This document shows, in pieces, positions 25,507 through 35,024 of a stretch of 64,000 nucleotides of DNA. This DNA is from JAYOEY01 sp038120295 (GTDB taxonomy: Bacteria; Pseudomonadota; Alphaproteobacteria; MPNO01; UBA2964): NCBI GenBank assembly GCA_038120295.1, contig JAYOLL010000007.1, positions 72,060 to 136,059 on the forward strand, in the 5' to 3' direction. The position numbers and the translations under genes are program-made. How positions within the stretch are numbered: the stretch's first letter is position 1; every line of letters starts with the position of its first letter. The notes beneath the pieces were generated by a model. It was not told where the DNA came from. It saw only the letters and a program-made list of their open reading frames with translations, and did not search any database.

Positions 25507-26507
25507 ACCGGCCTGCAAGCGCGGGGACAGGGAACGCGTCGCGCGACATTGACAGTCCACAACTCCCGGCAAGAGTCCGCAACGCCATTCTGGACCAGCA
25601 GGACGCCAGCGAACGGCTGATCTGCTGGGTGCAGCTCGCTGTCGTCGCCCTGTTCGGCACGCTTTATTTTACAGCGCCCCAGGCGGCGCCCGAATACGCA
25701 GAGTTTGCGATGGTCCCGATCGCGCTCGGCCTTTATTTCGCCTTTACGCTGGCTCGGCTTGCCGCCATCTATCGCGGCCGACCGAAAGACTGGCTTCTGT
25801 ATCTGTCGGTCATCGCCGACATGGCGCTCCTGTTCGGGCTGATCTGGAGCTTTCACATCCAGTACATGCAGCCTCCCGCCTTCTATCTCAAGGCGCCGAC
25901 CCTCCTTTATGTCTTTATCTTTATCGCCCTCCGGGCCCTACGGTTCGAGGCGCGTTTCGTAATCTTCGCCGGCGTGGTCGCAGCAATCGGCTGGTCGATA
26001 CTGGCCTATTATTCCGTGGCCGATGAGAACGGGATGAAGATGATCACAAGGGATTACGTTCTCTATCTGACGTCCAACCATGTTCTGATCGGGGCGGAGA
26101 TCGACAAGATCGTCTCCATCCTGACCGTGACCGCAATCATCGCAGTCGCCATCGGACGGGCGCGCCGGCTTCTGATCCGGGCCATCGCCGAACAGGCGGC
26201 GGCAAGCGACCTGGCGCGCTTCTTTTCACCGGAAGTCGCTGAACAGATCACTACGTCGGAGACCCAGCTGAATGTCGGTGAGGGCGAAGCGCGCGATGCG
26301 ACCATCCTGTTCTGCGATGTGCGGGGATTCACCGTATACGCCCATGCCGTGACGCCGTCCGAACTGATGGCGGCGCTGGCGGATCGGGATACCTTCGTCA
26401 TGGCCGGGACTCAGGGATATGCTCCACCGACCGAACCGGAGACCCGGCCGGGCAGAGCCGTCGAGGGTATCGACGACCCCGTCAACCTGGTAGTCATGGC
26501 CGCCTGA
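25503..26507 (+). pseudogene. Class III adenylate/guanylate cyclase, catalytic domain truncated
   Basis: Open frame of 334 residues. Up to six membrane helices (from LICWVQLAVVALFGTLYFTA to VSILTVTAIIAVAIG), a linker FFSPEVAEQITTSETQ, then the first part of a class III cyclase domain: RDATILFCDVRGFT with the first metal-binding Asp, and TPSELMAAL. After about residue 290 similarity ends and is replaced by a Pro/Glu/Arg-rich 45-residue tail. The second metal Asp, the adenine-selecting Lys/Asp and the transition-state Asn/Arg are all absent, and no other frame supplies them before the next gene. Probably a deletion product; it could still act as a membrane sensor without catalysis. Confidence 0.75.
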
Positions 26508-26524
26508 CTCCGTCGTCTCCATCG

Positions 26525-27304
26525 TTACGTCGGGACAAGACCCGCATTCCCGGCAGCCATCCACAGGATGCGGAGCGCCATCAAGGTCAGGATGATCTGA
26601 AAGAACCGGCGGAAAGAGCGTTCCGGCATTCTCTTCAGGATCCTGCTTCCGATGACATTTCCGACAGCCGACGTCGCCAGCATTGCCGCCATCAGTGGCA
26701 GATAGGGCACGAGCGCCGCCCCGAGCAACCCGAACGCGATCAGCTTGGTCAGATGGAAGATTCCCATCGCAGCAGAGAACGTCGCTACGACATTCTGTCT
26801 GCGGTCGAACGCAGCGGCGACGAACGGAGCGACCAGGGCGCCGGTCGCGCTGACAAAGATGCCGACGAAGGAGGCGGCGAACCCGACAACGCCGAAACGC
26901 CCACCGAGCGACCCTGCATTGGCGATCTTCGGCATCCAGACGAAGACGATGATGCTGAAGCCGAGAATCAGCTGCAGGGTCACCGTCGGCAGGCCGACGA
27001 ATATCTTTCCACCGGCGGCGGCTCCCAGGGTCGAGCCGATCAGGAACGGCAGCAGGGCGGACCGGGCCACGTCGCGCCACAAAACGGCGATACGGGTGAC
27101 GTTGTCGCCCAGCATGGCGACGGTGACGGTATGGAGCGGTATCAGGATCTGCGGCGGAAACACCAGCGCCATGGTGTCGAGCAACAGCAGGCCGCCGGCC
27201 GCGCCCGTCACCGTCGCGATAAAGGATGTCACCATCGATGCGGCCGCCAGACCGGAGAAGATGGCGACGCTTACGTCGGGAACGCCGAGGAAACCGGTTT
27301 CCAT
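26525..27304 (-). CDS. TSUP-family permease (TauE/SafE type)
   Basis: 259 residues, about seven or eight membrane helices (VTSFIATVTGAAGGLLLLDT near the start, VVGFAASFVGIFVSATGALV in the middle). Unlike the TSUP at 16954, its glycine motifs are TGAAGGLL and VSATGALV. It follows the Yej-type permease after 20 bases and ends next to the truncated cyclase, so it may be the last gene of the long minus-strand operon. Substrate unknown. Confidence 0.85.
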   Translation of the reverse strand: METGFLGVPDVSVAIFSGLAAASMVTSFIATVTGAAGGLLLLDTMALVFPPQILIPLHTVTVAMLGDNVTRIAVLWRDVARSALLPFLIGSTLGAAAGGKIFVGLPTVTLQLILGFSIIVFVWMPKIANAGSLGGRFGVVGFAASFVGIFVSATGALVAPFVAAAFDRRQNVVATFSAAMGIFHLTKLIAFGLLGAALVPYLPLMAAMLATSAVGNVIGSRILKRMPERSFRRFFQIILTLMALRILWMAAGNAGLVPT

Positions 27305-27324
27305 TTGTAGCCGATCGCAACGGA

Positions 27325-28500
27325 TCAGCTATACGGGTCGGCCGCGTCTCGCACGCCGTCGCCAAGGAAGTTGAAGGCGAGCACGACGATGACCACCGGC
27401 AGGACCGGCAGCATCAGCCATGGGTAGAGCACCACGACGTTCATGTTCTGCGCTTCGGACAGCAACACGCCCCAGCTTGTGATGGGCGGCCGCAAGCCGA
27501 GACCGAGGAAAGAAAGGGCTGTTTCGCCGAGGATCATGCCCGGTACCGAAAGGGTCGCCGACGCTATCAGATGACTCATGAAGGAGGGCAGCATGTGCCG
27601 CGCGATGATGCGTTTGGGTTTCGCGCCCATCAGCACCGCGGCGGTGACGAAATCCTCCTCCCGGATCGCCAGCAGCTTGGAGCGGACGGCGCGGGCCAAG
27701 CCCGTCCAGTCAAGCAATCCGAGAATGATCGTGATGCCGAAATAGATGAGGATGGGACTCCAGGTGACTGGCAGCGCCGCCGACAGCGCCATCCAAAGCG
27801 GCAGCTCTGGGAACGAGCGGATCACCTCGATCGAGCGCTGGGTCAGATTGTCGACCCAGCCGCCGTAATAGCCGGCAAGCCCGCCGATCACCATACCGAA
27901 CACGAAGCTGATCATGATGCCGAACAGTCCGACTGTCAGCGATATCCGCGCGCCATAGATGATGCGCGACAGCATGTCGCGGCCCAGCCGGTCAGTGCCG
28001 AACAGGAACAGGGTTCCGCCTTCGGCGGGGCAGAACAGATGGAAACTGGCGTCGAACAGGCCCCAGAATTCGTACCGGTCTCCGCTGCAGAAGAACCGGA
28101 TCGGCTGAACCTTTTCGGGGTTCGGCGTGTATTCCCGCTTCAGGTTCTTCATATTGAGTCGGTAATCGTAGCCGTACACGAACGGCCCGACGAACCTGCC
28201 TTCATGGAAAAGATGCACGCTCTGGGGCGGTGCGTAGATATGGTCGGTATTGCGGGTATGCAGGTTGTAGGGAGAGATGACTTCCGAGACCAGAACCGAC
28301 AGGTACATCAGCAGCAGTACGATCCCGGATGCCACTGCGATACGATGCTGACGCAACCGAAGCCACATCATCCGCCATTGCGACGACAAATACAGCTTTT
28401 CCTGTTCGGGCGTCAGCTCCTGAGCGGTTTCCGCCTCAAACGGTTCGGGCGACACCCAGTGAACGAGACGCCCGTCCTCATCGCGCAACGGCATCGTCAT
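27325..28500 (-). CDS. yejE: Oligopeptide ABC transporter permease, YejE-like
   Basis: 391 residues from ATG 28500, which overlaps the previous stop (ATGA). The N-terminal cytosolic tail (WVSPEPFEAE onwards) and first helix (VASGIVLLLMYLSVLVSEVI) are followed by a large periplasmic loop with HLFHEGRFVGPFVYGYDY, a YejE hallmark. Then comes the DppC-type permease domain with FLFGTDRLGRDMLSRIIYGA and the EAA loop AAVLMGAKPKRIIARHMLP. Ends FNFLGDGVRDAADPYS, typical of the family. Confidence 0.9.
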   Translation of the reverse strand: MTMPLRDEDGRLVHWVSPEPFEAETAQELTPEQEKLYLSSQWRMMWLRLRQHRIAVASGIVLLLMYLSVLVSEVISPYNLHTRNTDHIYAPPQSVHLFHEGRFVGPFVYGYDYRLNMKNLKREYTPNPEKVQPIRFFCSGDRYEFWGLFDASFHLFCPAEGGTLFLFGTDRLGRDMLSRIIYGARISLTVGLFGIMISFVFGMVIGGLAGYYGGWVDNLTQRSIEVIRSFPELPLWMALSAALPVTWSPILIYFGITIILGLLDWTGLARAVRSKLLAIREEDFVTAAVLMGAKPKRIIARHMLPSFMSHLIASATLSVPGMILGETALSFLGLGLRPPITSWGVLLSEAQNMNVVVLYPWLMLPVLPVVIVVLAFNFLGDGVRDAADPYS

Positions 28501-29492
28501 CGCGCGCCTCCCTCGAAACGAATGCGCGGGTCGAGCACCGCCAGCGCCAAGTCGGACAGGAAGACGCCGACAACGGTAAGCCCCGCCAGGAACATCAGGA
28601 AGGAACCGGCCAGATACATGTCCTGGCTGCGCAGCGCATCGAGCAGCATCGGTCCGGTAGTGGGAAGCGACAGCACGACAGAGACGATCGCCGCACCGCT
28701 GACCACCTGCGGAAGCAGGTTGCCGATATCGGCAATGAACGGATTGAGCGCGACACGCAGCGGATACTTGAGCAGGAGCCGGGTCAGCGGCATGCCCTTG
28801 GCGCGGGCCGTGACGACATATTGCTTTTTCAGCTCGTCGAGCAGGTTGGCGCGCAGTCGCCGTATCATGCCCGCAGTGCCGGACGTGCCGATTACGACAA
28901 CCGGTACCCAGAGATGTTCGAGGATGGAGACGAACTTCGCCCAGCTCCATCCCTGCTCGATAAATTCAGGATCCATCAACCCGCCGAACGAGGTACCGAA
29001 CCAGGTATTGGCGACGTAGAGGAGCACCAGCGCCAGCAGAAAATTCGGCGTCGCCAGACCGAGGAACCCGATGAAGGTCAGGCTGTAATCGCCCCAGCTG
29101 TACTGATGCGTCGCCGAGTAGACGCCGATCGGGAACGACATCGCCCAGGTAAAGATGATGGTCGTGAAGGAGACGATGAAGGTGAGCCACAGGCGGTCGC
29201 CCACCACATCCGAGACCGGCAGGTTATATTCGAACGAAAACCCGAAATCGCCCTGCAGCATACCGGCGACCCAGATGAAATACTGCTCCCAGAGGGGCTT
29301 GTCGAAACCGTACTGTTCGCGCAGAAACGCAATCTTGGCCTCACTGACCGATTCGCCCTGGGCCTGCAGCTCTGCGACATAGGACGACAGATAATCGCCC
29401 GGCGGCAGCTGGATGATCACGAACACGATTGCGCTGATCGCGATCATCGTCGGGATCATGATAAGGAGCCGGTGGATCAGATAGCCGAACAT
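28497..29492 (-). CDS. yejB: Oligopeptide ABC transporter permease, YejB-like
   Basis: 331 residues. First helix MIPTMIAISAIVFVIIQLPP, then a periplasmic segment with PGDYLSSYVAELQAQGE, then the DppB-type transport domain with five more helices. The EAA loop is YVVTARAKGMPLTRLLLKYP and the C-terminus ends LAVLDPRIRFEGG. Forms the channel with YejE. Starts nine bases after the binding-protein gene and overlaps yejE by four. Confidence 0.92.
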   Translation of the reverse strand: MFGYLIHRLLIMIPTMIAISAIVFVIIQLPPGDYLSSYVAELQAQGESVSEAKIAFLREQYGFDKPLWEQYFIWVAGMLQGDFGFSFEYNLPVSDVVGDRLWLTFIVSFTTIIFTWAMSFPIGVYSATHQYSWGDYSLTFIGFLGLATPNFLLALVLLYVANTWFGTSFGGLMDPEFIEQGWSWAKFVSILEHLWVPVVVIGTSGTAGMIRRLRANLLDELKKQYVVTARAKGMPLTRLLLKYPLRVALNPFIADIGNLLPQVVSGAAIVSVVLSLPTTGPMLLDALRSQDMYLAGSFLMFLAGLTVVGVFLSDLALAVLDPRIRFEGGAR

Positions 29493-29501
29493 TGTCGCTG
29501 C

Positions 29502-31442
29502 CTATTTCTTCCTTTTTCCCTTCCGCCTCATCGCCTGGGCCTCTTCGCCCTCGAACCAGAAACCGTCAGGATGGTACAGACCGAAATGCGCGCCGGGATT
29601 CCAGTTATAGACGCCTTTTTCCGGCACATTGCGCAAGCCGTTATCGACAACGACGGGCTGCGGCACGCCAGCGAGTATGCCGATGGAGAATGTCTGCTCG
29701 GCGTTGATTGACAGGATACGGCGCCAGATCTTCTCCCGCTCGTCGCTGCTTCGGGCCACGCGCCATGCCTTGTACAGGTCCAGCAGTTCCTTTGCAGCCG
29801 GTAGATCCGGCGCTTCGCCTGTCTTGCCGCCGGTCTGGAAATACTGTCCCCATTTCGGCCACTGAAGCTGCTGCTGGGAGGTCGGTGCAAACTCTTCCGG
29901 GCTAATATCGGCCGACGGCAGCGCGTTCTCGACGCCGGACCAGACCGACATCAGCGTCTCGCCGGCGAAGATCCGGTTGCGGAAGACCTCGCGCTGGCTC
30001 GGGCGGGTGTAGATTTTGATCCCCGCCTTGAGCCACGAATCGTGGACCAGCTCGAGCATGTCGGCCTGTTCCGTCGATTCGCCCGCCGTTTCGATGACAA
30101 GTTCCATCGGCCGCCCATCGGGCAGGAGACGGTAGCCGCGGTCATCGCGTTTGGTCAGCCCGATTTCGTCCAGCAGGGCGTTGGCGCGTTTGAGATCGAA
30201 TTTCGTCCAGCGCTTCCGGTATTCCTCACGGTATAGCGGACTCTGCGGCAGGACCGTGTTGTTGCCCTCAAGCGTCAGCCCGAAGAACGCCACCTGATTG
30301 ATCTCGTAGCGGTTGGTGGCGAGCGACAGGGCGCGCCGGAAGCGGACATCGCGGAATAATTTTCGCCAGACCGGATCGTTGGCGTTGAGGTTGGGGAACA
30401 GGGCGAGATGCGCGCCTTTGGCCGTGCTCCACAGGCGGACCTTGTAGCCGTTCCGTTCTTCGCCCCGCTTGAGGAATGTATAATCGCTGAAATTGATGTA
30501 ACGGGCCTGCAGGTCCGATTCTCCCGAACCGGTCTTGCCCGGGATGATCGATGACCCGGCGATGTTGAGGACCACCCGGTCGATATAGGGCAACTGGCGA
30601 CCGGCCTCGTCGACGCGATGGAAATACGGATTGCGGCGAAACACAAAACGCTGGGCGGGCGGGGTGGTTGTCGTGACCCAGGGCTGCAATGTCGGCATTT
30701 CCGGGTTGTCGTTCTTGTACTGGTTATCCTGAAAATTATGCAGCGCCGCCCAGTTCCGGCGCTTCCGGGCCTTCGCGATCCCGGCCAGCTTTCCGGGGTC
30801 GGCGTATTTGGCGTGGAACTGCTTCAGGTAATGGGCGGGCCGGTAAAGATAGAGCGACCGCGGTCGGGCCAGGGCCGGGAGGAAATCCGGGTTGGGCTTC
30901 GACCAGCTATAGCGGATCGTCCTCTCGTCGATGATCTCGACCTGGGGCAATTCGCCGTCGACCTTCATTTCGCGGGGAGGGCCGAGCGGGGCGAGTTCCT
31001 TGTTGTTTGCGACGTCTTCCCAGAAATACCGGAAATCTTCGGTTGTGAACGGTTGACCATCGGACCATTTGTGGCCAGGCCGCAGATAGAGGGTGTAACG
31101 CCGGTTTTCCTCGACTTCATATCGTTCGAGGATGTCCGGTTTGAAATTGTAATCGGGCCTGTAGCCGATCAGACGCGCATATCCATAGACGACCATCATG
31201 CGGACGTCTTTGGGGCGCGCCATCAGGAGCGATAACTCGCCGCCGTGCCGGCCTGCTGTCCAGCCCGCGTACGGCGCCGTTACGACAAGCGGGTTTTGGG
31301 GCAATCGCTGAACGACGGCGGGCAGCTTTCCTTCGTCGACCTGTTTGGAGAGGCCAGGCGTTTCCACGGGTTCGACGGCGATTGCCGATGCGCAACAAAG
31401 GGCGGCAGCGATGCCGGCGAGAACAGCGAACGGGCTTCTCAT
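29502..31442 (-). CDS. yejA: Periplasmic oligopeptide-binding protein, YejA-like
   Basis: 646 residues, family 5 solute-binding protein (SBP_bac_5). Signal peptide FAVLAGIAAALCCASAIA, then PQNPLVVTAPYAGWTAGRHG, LIGYRPDYNFKPDILERYEV (in parts), PGHKWSDGQPFTTEDFRYFW and the C-terminal WNPGAHFGLYHPDGFWFE. Very basic tail (RRKGKRKK). YejA proteins bind oligopeptides and microcin-C-like peptides. Its start overlaps the ATPase stop, and it precedes both permeases, so the importer is complete in one transcript. Confidence 0.9.
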   Translation of the reverse strand: MRSPFAVLAGIAAALCCASAIAVEPVETPGLSKQVDEGKLPAVVQRLPQNPLVVTAPYAGWTAGRHGGELSLLMARPKDVRMMVVYGYARLIGYRPDYNFKPDILERYEVEENRRYTLYLRPGHKWSDGQPFTTEDFRYFWEDVANNKELAPLGPPREMKVDGELPQVEIIDERTIRYSWSKPNPDFLPALARPRSLYLYRPAHYLKQFHAKYADPGKLAGIAKARKRRNWAALHNFQDNQYKNDNPEMPTLQPWVTTTTPPAQRFVFRRNPYFHRVDEAGRQLPYIDRVVLNIAGSSIIPGKTGSGESDLQARYINFSDYTFLKRGEERNGYKVRLWSTAKGAHLALFPNLNANDPVWRKLFRDVRFRRALSLATNRYEINQVAFFGLTLEGNNTVLPQSPLYREEYRKRWTKFDLKRANALLDEIGLTKRDDRGYRLLPDGRPMELVIETAGESTEQADMLELVHDSWLKAGIKIYTRPSQREVFRNRIFAGETLMSVWSGVENALPSADISPEEFAPTSQQQLQWPKWGQYFQTGGKTGEAPDLPAAKELLDLYKAWRVARSSDEREKIWRRILSINAEQTFSIGILAGVPQPVVVDNGLRNVPEKGVYNWNPGAHFGLYHPDGFWFEGEEAQAMRRKGKRKK

Positions 31443-33334
31443 GCGACGAGCGCCTCCCGCGTGGCTGAGACATCGGCGCGCACATAATGTCCGTCTCCGA
31501 CATGGATGAGTCCAACGGTAACGTCGGAGCCGGCGTCGACCTGCGTAAAGGGTGCCGGCCAGTCATTGGGGTTCGAAGCACGGCCTTCCATCAGCGCGTC
31601 GAGATCGAGCCGGTCGTCGGGATCGGGTTTCGGAACGGCTGCCAGCAGCGCCTGCGTGTAAGGATGAAGGGGCTGGCGGAACAGCGCGGCGCGTGGGGCA
31701 ATTTCGACGAGTCTGCCGGCGCACATCACAGCGATGACATCAGCGATGTAATCGACGACGGCGAGGTTGTGCGAAACGAAAATGTAGCTGAGACCGAGTT
31801 CGTCCCGCAGGTCCTTCAATAGGTTCAGGATCTGGGCCTGAACCGAAACGTCGAGCGCGGAGACAGGTTCGTCGCAAAGCAGCAGGTCGGGTTTGAGCGC
31901 GAGCGCGCGGGCTATACCGATGCGCTGCCGCTGTCCTCCGGAAAAGCTGTGGGGGTAACGGTTGAGGAATCTCGGATCGAGGCCGACGAGGGCAAGAAGC
32001 TCCTGCACCATTTCGGTGCGCCATGCGGCGTCTCCGATTCCATGTATGACGAGCGGTTCGGAGATGATGTCATAGATCGTCATGCGCGGATTGAGCGAGC
32101 TGAACGGATCCTGAAAAATCATCTGGATACGTTGCCGGCATTCCAGCAGTTCGTCGCCGGCGCAATGGACCAGATTCCGGACTGTGCCGCGGTCGTTATA
32201 GAGGATGTCGCCGGCATCGGCGTCGAGCGCCCGCATGATCAGCTTGCTGACGGTCGTCTTTCCGCTGCCGCTTTCGCCGACAATGCCGAGACAGGTACCG
32301 CGCGCGACATCGAATCCGATATCGTCGACGGCGAGGATGGTCCGGTTTTCGCCGCCGAACAGCCCGCCCTTGCGCAGGGTGAACCGCTTGGTCAGGCCCC
32401 TGACCTGGAGGATTGGCGGTTCGTCTTCCCCCTGGTCAGGCCAGGGTTCCTTTTCGGCCAGGAGGTGACCGGTCGTATGATTGATTTCCCGCAGCGGCTG
32501 CAACCGTTCGCCCGGCTCCATGTCGAATCGGGGCACGGCGCGCAGCAGCGCTTTAAGATAGTCGTGGCGCGGATCCCGGAAGATGTCGTTAAGCGTACCC
32601 TGTTCAAGGACGCGGCCGTGATACATCACGACGATTTCGTCGGCGACATTGGCGACGACGCCGAGATCGTGCGTGATCATCAGCACCGACATGCCCAGCT
32701 CCTGCTGGAGGTCCTTGATCAGCGCAAGAATCTGCGCCTGGATCGTAACATCGAGGGCCGTTGTGGGTTCGTCGGCAATCAGCAAACCGGGACGGCAGAC
32801 GAGCGCCATTGCGATCATGGCGCGCTGGCGCAGCCCGCCGGACAGTTCGAACGGATAGGTCCTGAGCGCGCGCGCAGGGTCGGGGAAGCCGACCAGCCGG
32901 AGCATCTCCTGGGTGAGTTCGCGCCCTTCCTGGGGCGTGACGTCGCGGTGAAGCTCCAGCGCCTCGCCGACCTGGTCCCCGATCGTATGCATCGCCGAGA
33001 GCGACGTCATCGGTTCCTGGAAGATAATGGAAATTCTTCCGCCGCGGACCGCCCGCAATTCCGGCGCGCCCTCAGGAAACGCTGTCAGGTCGGTCTCTGC
33101 CCCGGCCTTGCGCGGATCGCGAAAAACAATCCGGCCGCCGGTGATCGTCGCGGTGGCGGGCAGGATGCGCATGATCGACTGCGAGACGACGGATTTCCCG
33201 GACCCCGATTCACCGACCAGGGCGACGGTGCGGTTTGCGGGGATGGAGAAAGAAACCCCCCTGACAGCCTGCACAGTGGCGGCATGCAGCCGGAATTCGA
33301 CCTGCAGATCGTCGACAGTCAGCAGATCGCTCAT
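31439..33334 (-). CDS. yejF: Oligopeptide ABC transporter ATPase, fused double NBD (YejF-like)
   Basis: 631 residues with two complete nucleotide-binding domains. NBD1: Walker A GESGSGKSVVSQ, signature ELSGGLRQRAMIAMAL, Walker B LLIADEPTTALD. NBD2: Walker A GESGSGKTTVSKL, signature SFSGGQRQRIGIARAL, Walker B LLLCDEPVSALD. Both halves carry the oligopeptide-transport C-terminal segment (RHDYLKALLRAVPRFD; LHPYTQALLAAVPKPD). All ATPase motifs are intact, in sharp contrast to the ABC protein at 39395. Powers the YejBE channel. Confidence 0.94.
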   Translation of the reverse strand: MSDLLTVDDLQVEFRLHAATVQAVRGVSFSIPANRTVALVGESGSGKSVVSQSIMRILPATATITGGRIVFRDPRKAGAETDLTAFPEGAPELRAVRGGRISIIFQEPMTSLSAMHTIGDQVGEALELHRDVTPQEGRELTQEMLRLVGFPDPARALRTYPFELSGGLRQRAMIAMALVCRPGLLIADEPTTALDVTIQAQILALIKDLQQELGMSVLMITHDLGVVANVADEIVVMYHGRVLEQGTLNDIFRDPRHDYLKALLRAVPRFDMEPGERLQPLREINHTTGHLLAEKEPWPDQGEDEPPILQVRGLTKRFTLRKGGLFGGENRTILAVDDIGFDVARGTCLGIVGESGSGKTTVSKLIMRALDADAGDILYNDRGTVRNLVHCAGDELLECRQRIQMIFQDPFSSLNPRMTIYDIISEPLVIHGIGDAAWRTEMVQELLALVGLDPRFLNRYPHSFSGGQRQRIGIARALALKPDLLLCDEPVSALDVSVQAQILNLLKDLRDELGLSYIFVSHNLAVVDYIADVIAVMCAGRLVEIAPRAALFRQPLHPYTQALLAAVPKPDPDDRLDLDALMEGRASNPNDWPAPFTQVDAGSDVTVGLIHVGDGHYVRADVSATREALVA

Positions 33335-33837
33335 TCGCCTCCACCCTTTACGTACGGGGTCACCACTTTAATTCCCATCGATGTCAGATTTGCGACGGTT
33401 GCGTCGGAAAGAACGATTCCGTTCTCCTTCGCCGCGCTTACCGCCGTTTGCACGATGCGGTCGAAACCCTCCATGGTCGATTCGATCCGCAATCGGGAGT
33501 TCCTGTCTTCCAGAGTAAGTTGCATCCAGCCCTGTTTTCGGTCTCGTTTGACCGTATAGTACCGCAAGTCGAGGCGATGTAACGCCTTCCAGGGTAAATT
33601 AACGGCTTTTATTCCGGAAAGTGTGATTTCCGTCGGATTGCAGGCAACCACCAGCCGGGCGCGCAAGCACGTCACGCACCCATAGGCCAGGAAAAGAGCG
33701 GCGAGCAGGCCAAGCAGGATGCCGACCCATTTGCCAGGCGACATCGAAAGCAGCGGGCCCACGGTCAGCGCAACGCCGAGCGCCGCCCGGAACATGTCCC
33801 GGCGGATGATGGCGCGTGGGTAACGATGCTCGCTCAC
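33331..33837 (-). CDS. Small membrane protein, unknown
   Basis: 168 residues from a GTG at 33837 (an upstream TTG at 33849 would overlap the previous stop and add four). Two hydrophobic segments (ALGVALTVGPLLSM and GILLGLLAALFLAYGCVTCL) are followed by a cytosolic beta-rich part (ARLVVACNPTEITLSGIKAV, LPWKALHRLDLRYYTVKRDR, WMQLTLEDRNSRLRIESTME) that looks like a small PH-like domain, and a C-terminal helix. Overlaps the ATPase gene downstream by four bases and joins the glycosyltransferase genes to the peptide importer. No family recognised. Confidence 0.75.
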   Translation of the reverse strand: MSEHRYPRAIIRRDMFRAALGVALTVGPLLSMSPGKWVGILLGLLAALFLAYGCVTCLRARLVVACNPTEITLSGIKAVNLPWKALHRLDLRYYTVKRDRKQGWMQLTLEDRNSRLRIESTMEGFDRIVQTAVSAAKENGIVLSDATVANLTSMGIKVVTPYVKGGGE

Positions 33838-33845
33838 ACCCAGCC

Positions 33846-35024
33846 TCAATGGCCCTGTGAACCAGCCTGTCCGGCCATCTCACCGAGAATGCGCGCGGAT
33901 TCGACGGCGCCATCGGTTCGGATCGCACTCGCATCGGGACGGGGGGCGTCCATAGCGGCCTCCACTGCGTCGGCGAGCGCCGCCGCAGACAGATCCTCCT
34001 CCCAGACCACCTGGTGCGGACCGTCTGCCGACAGCAGCCTCGCCCGTTCGGTCTGCTCTGTTTCCTTGCCGCCGGCATAGGGTGCGATGACCGCGCGGCA
34101 CCGCGCCGCCAGCACATCCATCACGGTGTTGTAACCGCCCTGCGATATCGACAGCGCGCAGTTGGCGAGCAGCGCGGTGAAATCCGGCCTCGCCCGTTCG
34201 AGTACCACCTCGCCGTCAGCGTCGGCTGCAAGCGCCGCCAGCCGGTCGAAACCGTCTTCCGGCAGGGAAGGCCCGGCCAGAAGCCGCCACGTCCGGTCCG
34301 CAAGCCGGGTCTGAGGGCGCGCGGCGATGGCGGCGGTCAGCAGCGGTTCGCTCAGCGCGCCGCCGCCGGCGGACACGATCACCTCGTCCCGCCCGAGCCC
34401 GCTGGCTGCAGCGCCGGAAGGCGGTGGATCGACGACATAGCCGGTATAGCGCAGCCTGTCGGCGATCTCATGCGCCAGCGGAAAAGTCCGCTCGAACGGC
34501 ACCAGCGAAGGATCGCCATGAATCAGGACCAGGTCGAAATGCCGTTTAACCATTTCGACCATCTCAGGACCGCGTTCTTTCTTGCTGGGCTCAACCAGAA
34601 TGTCGCGCACCGAAGACACGATCGATGCCGATGGCAGCTGCGACCGGGCGTACTCGATCATCGGGACGATCTCGCCGCGCAGATGCCTTCTGCCGAAGGG
34701 AAACAGTTCGGTAAGAACGACATGCGGACGAACCCGTTTCACGGTTTCCAGCAGCAGGGCCATGCGGTCCTCGCGCAGCGAATCGTCGACGGGATTGTCG
34801 TCGTCGTCGAGCATGACCTCGAAATGTTCGTCCTTCGAGCGCATCGGCGGCAGCTGCACGAATTCGCTTTTGCCGATATCGAGACCCGGTACGTCCTTGC
34901 CGCCGGAGACGATCGTCACGGACAGCCCTTCCGCTTCCATCGCCCGCGCGAGCGTCGCCGCGCGTTTCAGATGGCCAATGCCCAGCAGATGCTGGACATA
35001 GAAAAGGATGCGCGACGACGTCAT
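33846..35024 (-). CDS. MurG-like glycosyltransferase (COG4671 type), copy 1
   Basis: 392 residues. GT-B fold of the MurG/UDP-sugar type: N-terminal FYVQHLLGIGHLKRAATLAR, acceptor domain to about 190, then the donor domain with DEVIVSAGGGALSEPLL and the glycine-rich SISQGGYNTVMDVLAARCRA site, plus PYAGGKETEQTERARLL. No membrane helix or signal. Related to the gene at 38030 by the shared GLGHLRR-type start and GGYNT motif. Acceptor and sugar unknown. Overlaps the phosphatase gene start. Confidence 0.85.
   Translation of the reverse strand: MTSSRILFYVQHLLGIGHLKRAATLARAMEAEGLSVTIVSGGKDVPGLDIGKSEFVQLPPMRSKDEHFEVMLDDDDNPVDDSLREDRMALLLETVKRVRPHVVLTELFPFGRRHLRGEIVPMIEYARSQLPSASIVSSVRDILVEPSKKERGPEMVEMVKRHFDLVLIHGDPSLVPFERTFPLAHEIADRLRYTGYVVDPPPSGAAASGLGRDEVIVSAGGGALSEPLLTAAIAARPQTRLADRTWRLLAGPSLPEDGFDRLAALAADADGEVVLERARPDFTALLANCALSISQGGYNTVMDVLAARCRAVIAPYAGGKETEQTERARLLSADGPHQVVWEEDLSAAALADAVEAAMDAPRPDASAIRTDGAVESARILGEMAGQAGSQGH

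Noticed and set aside
27226..29711. Very long plus-strand frames opposite the Yej permeases
   Set aside because: Antisense shadows caused by high GC; composition is His/Arg/Gln/Asp-rich without any domain, while the minus strand encodes clear permeases.
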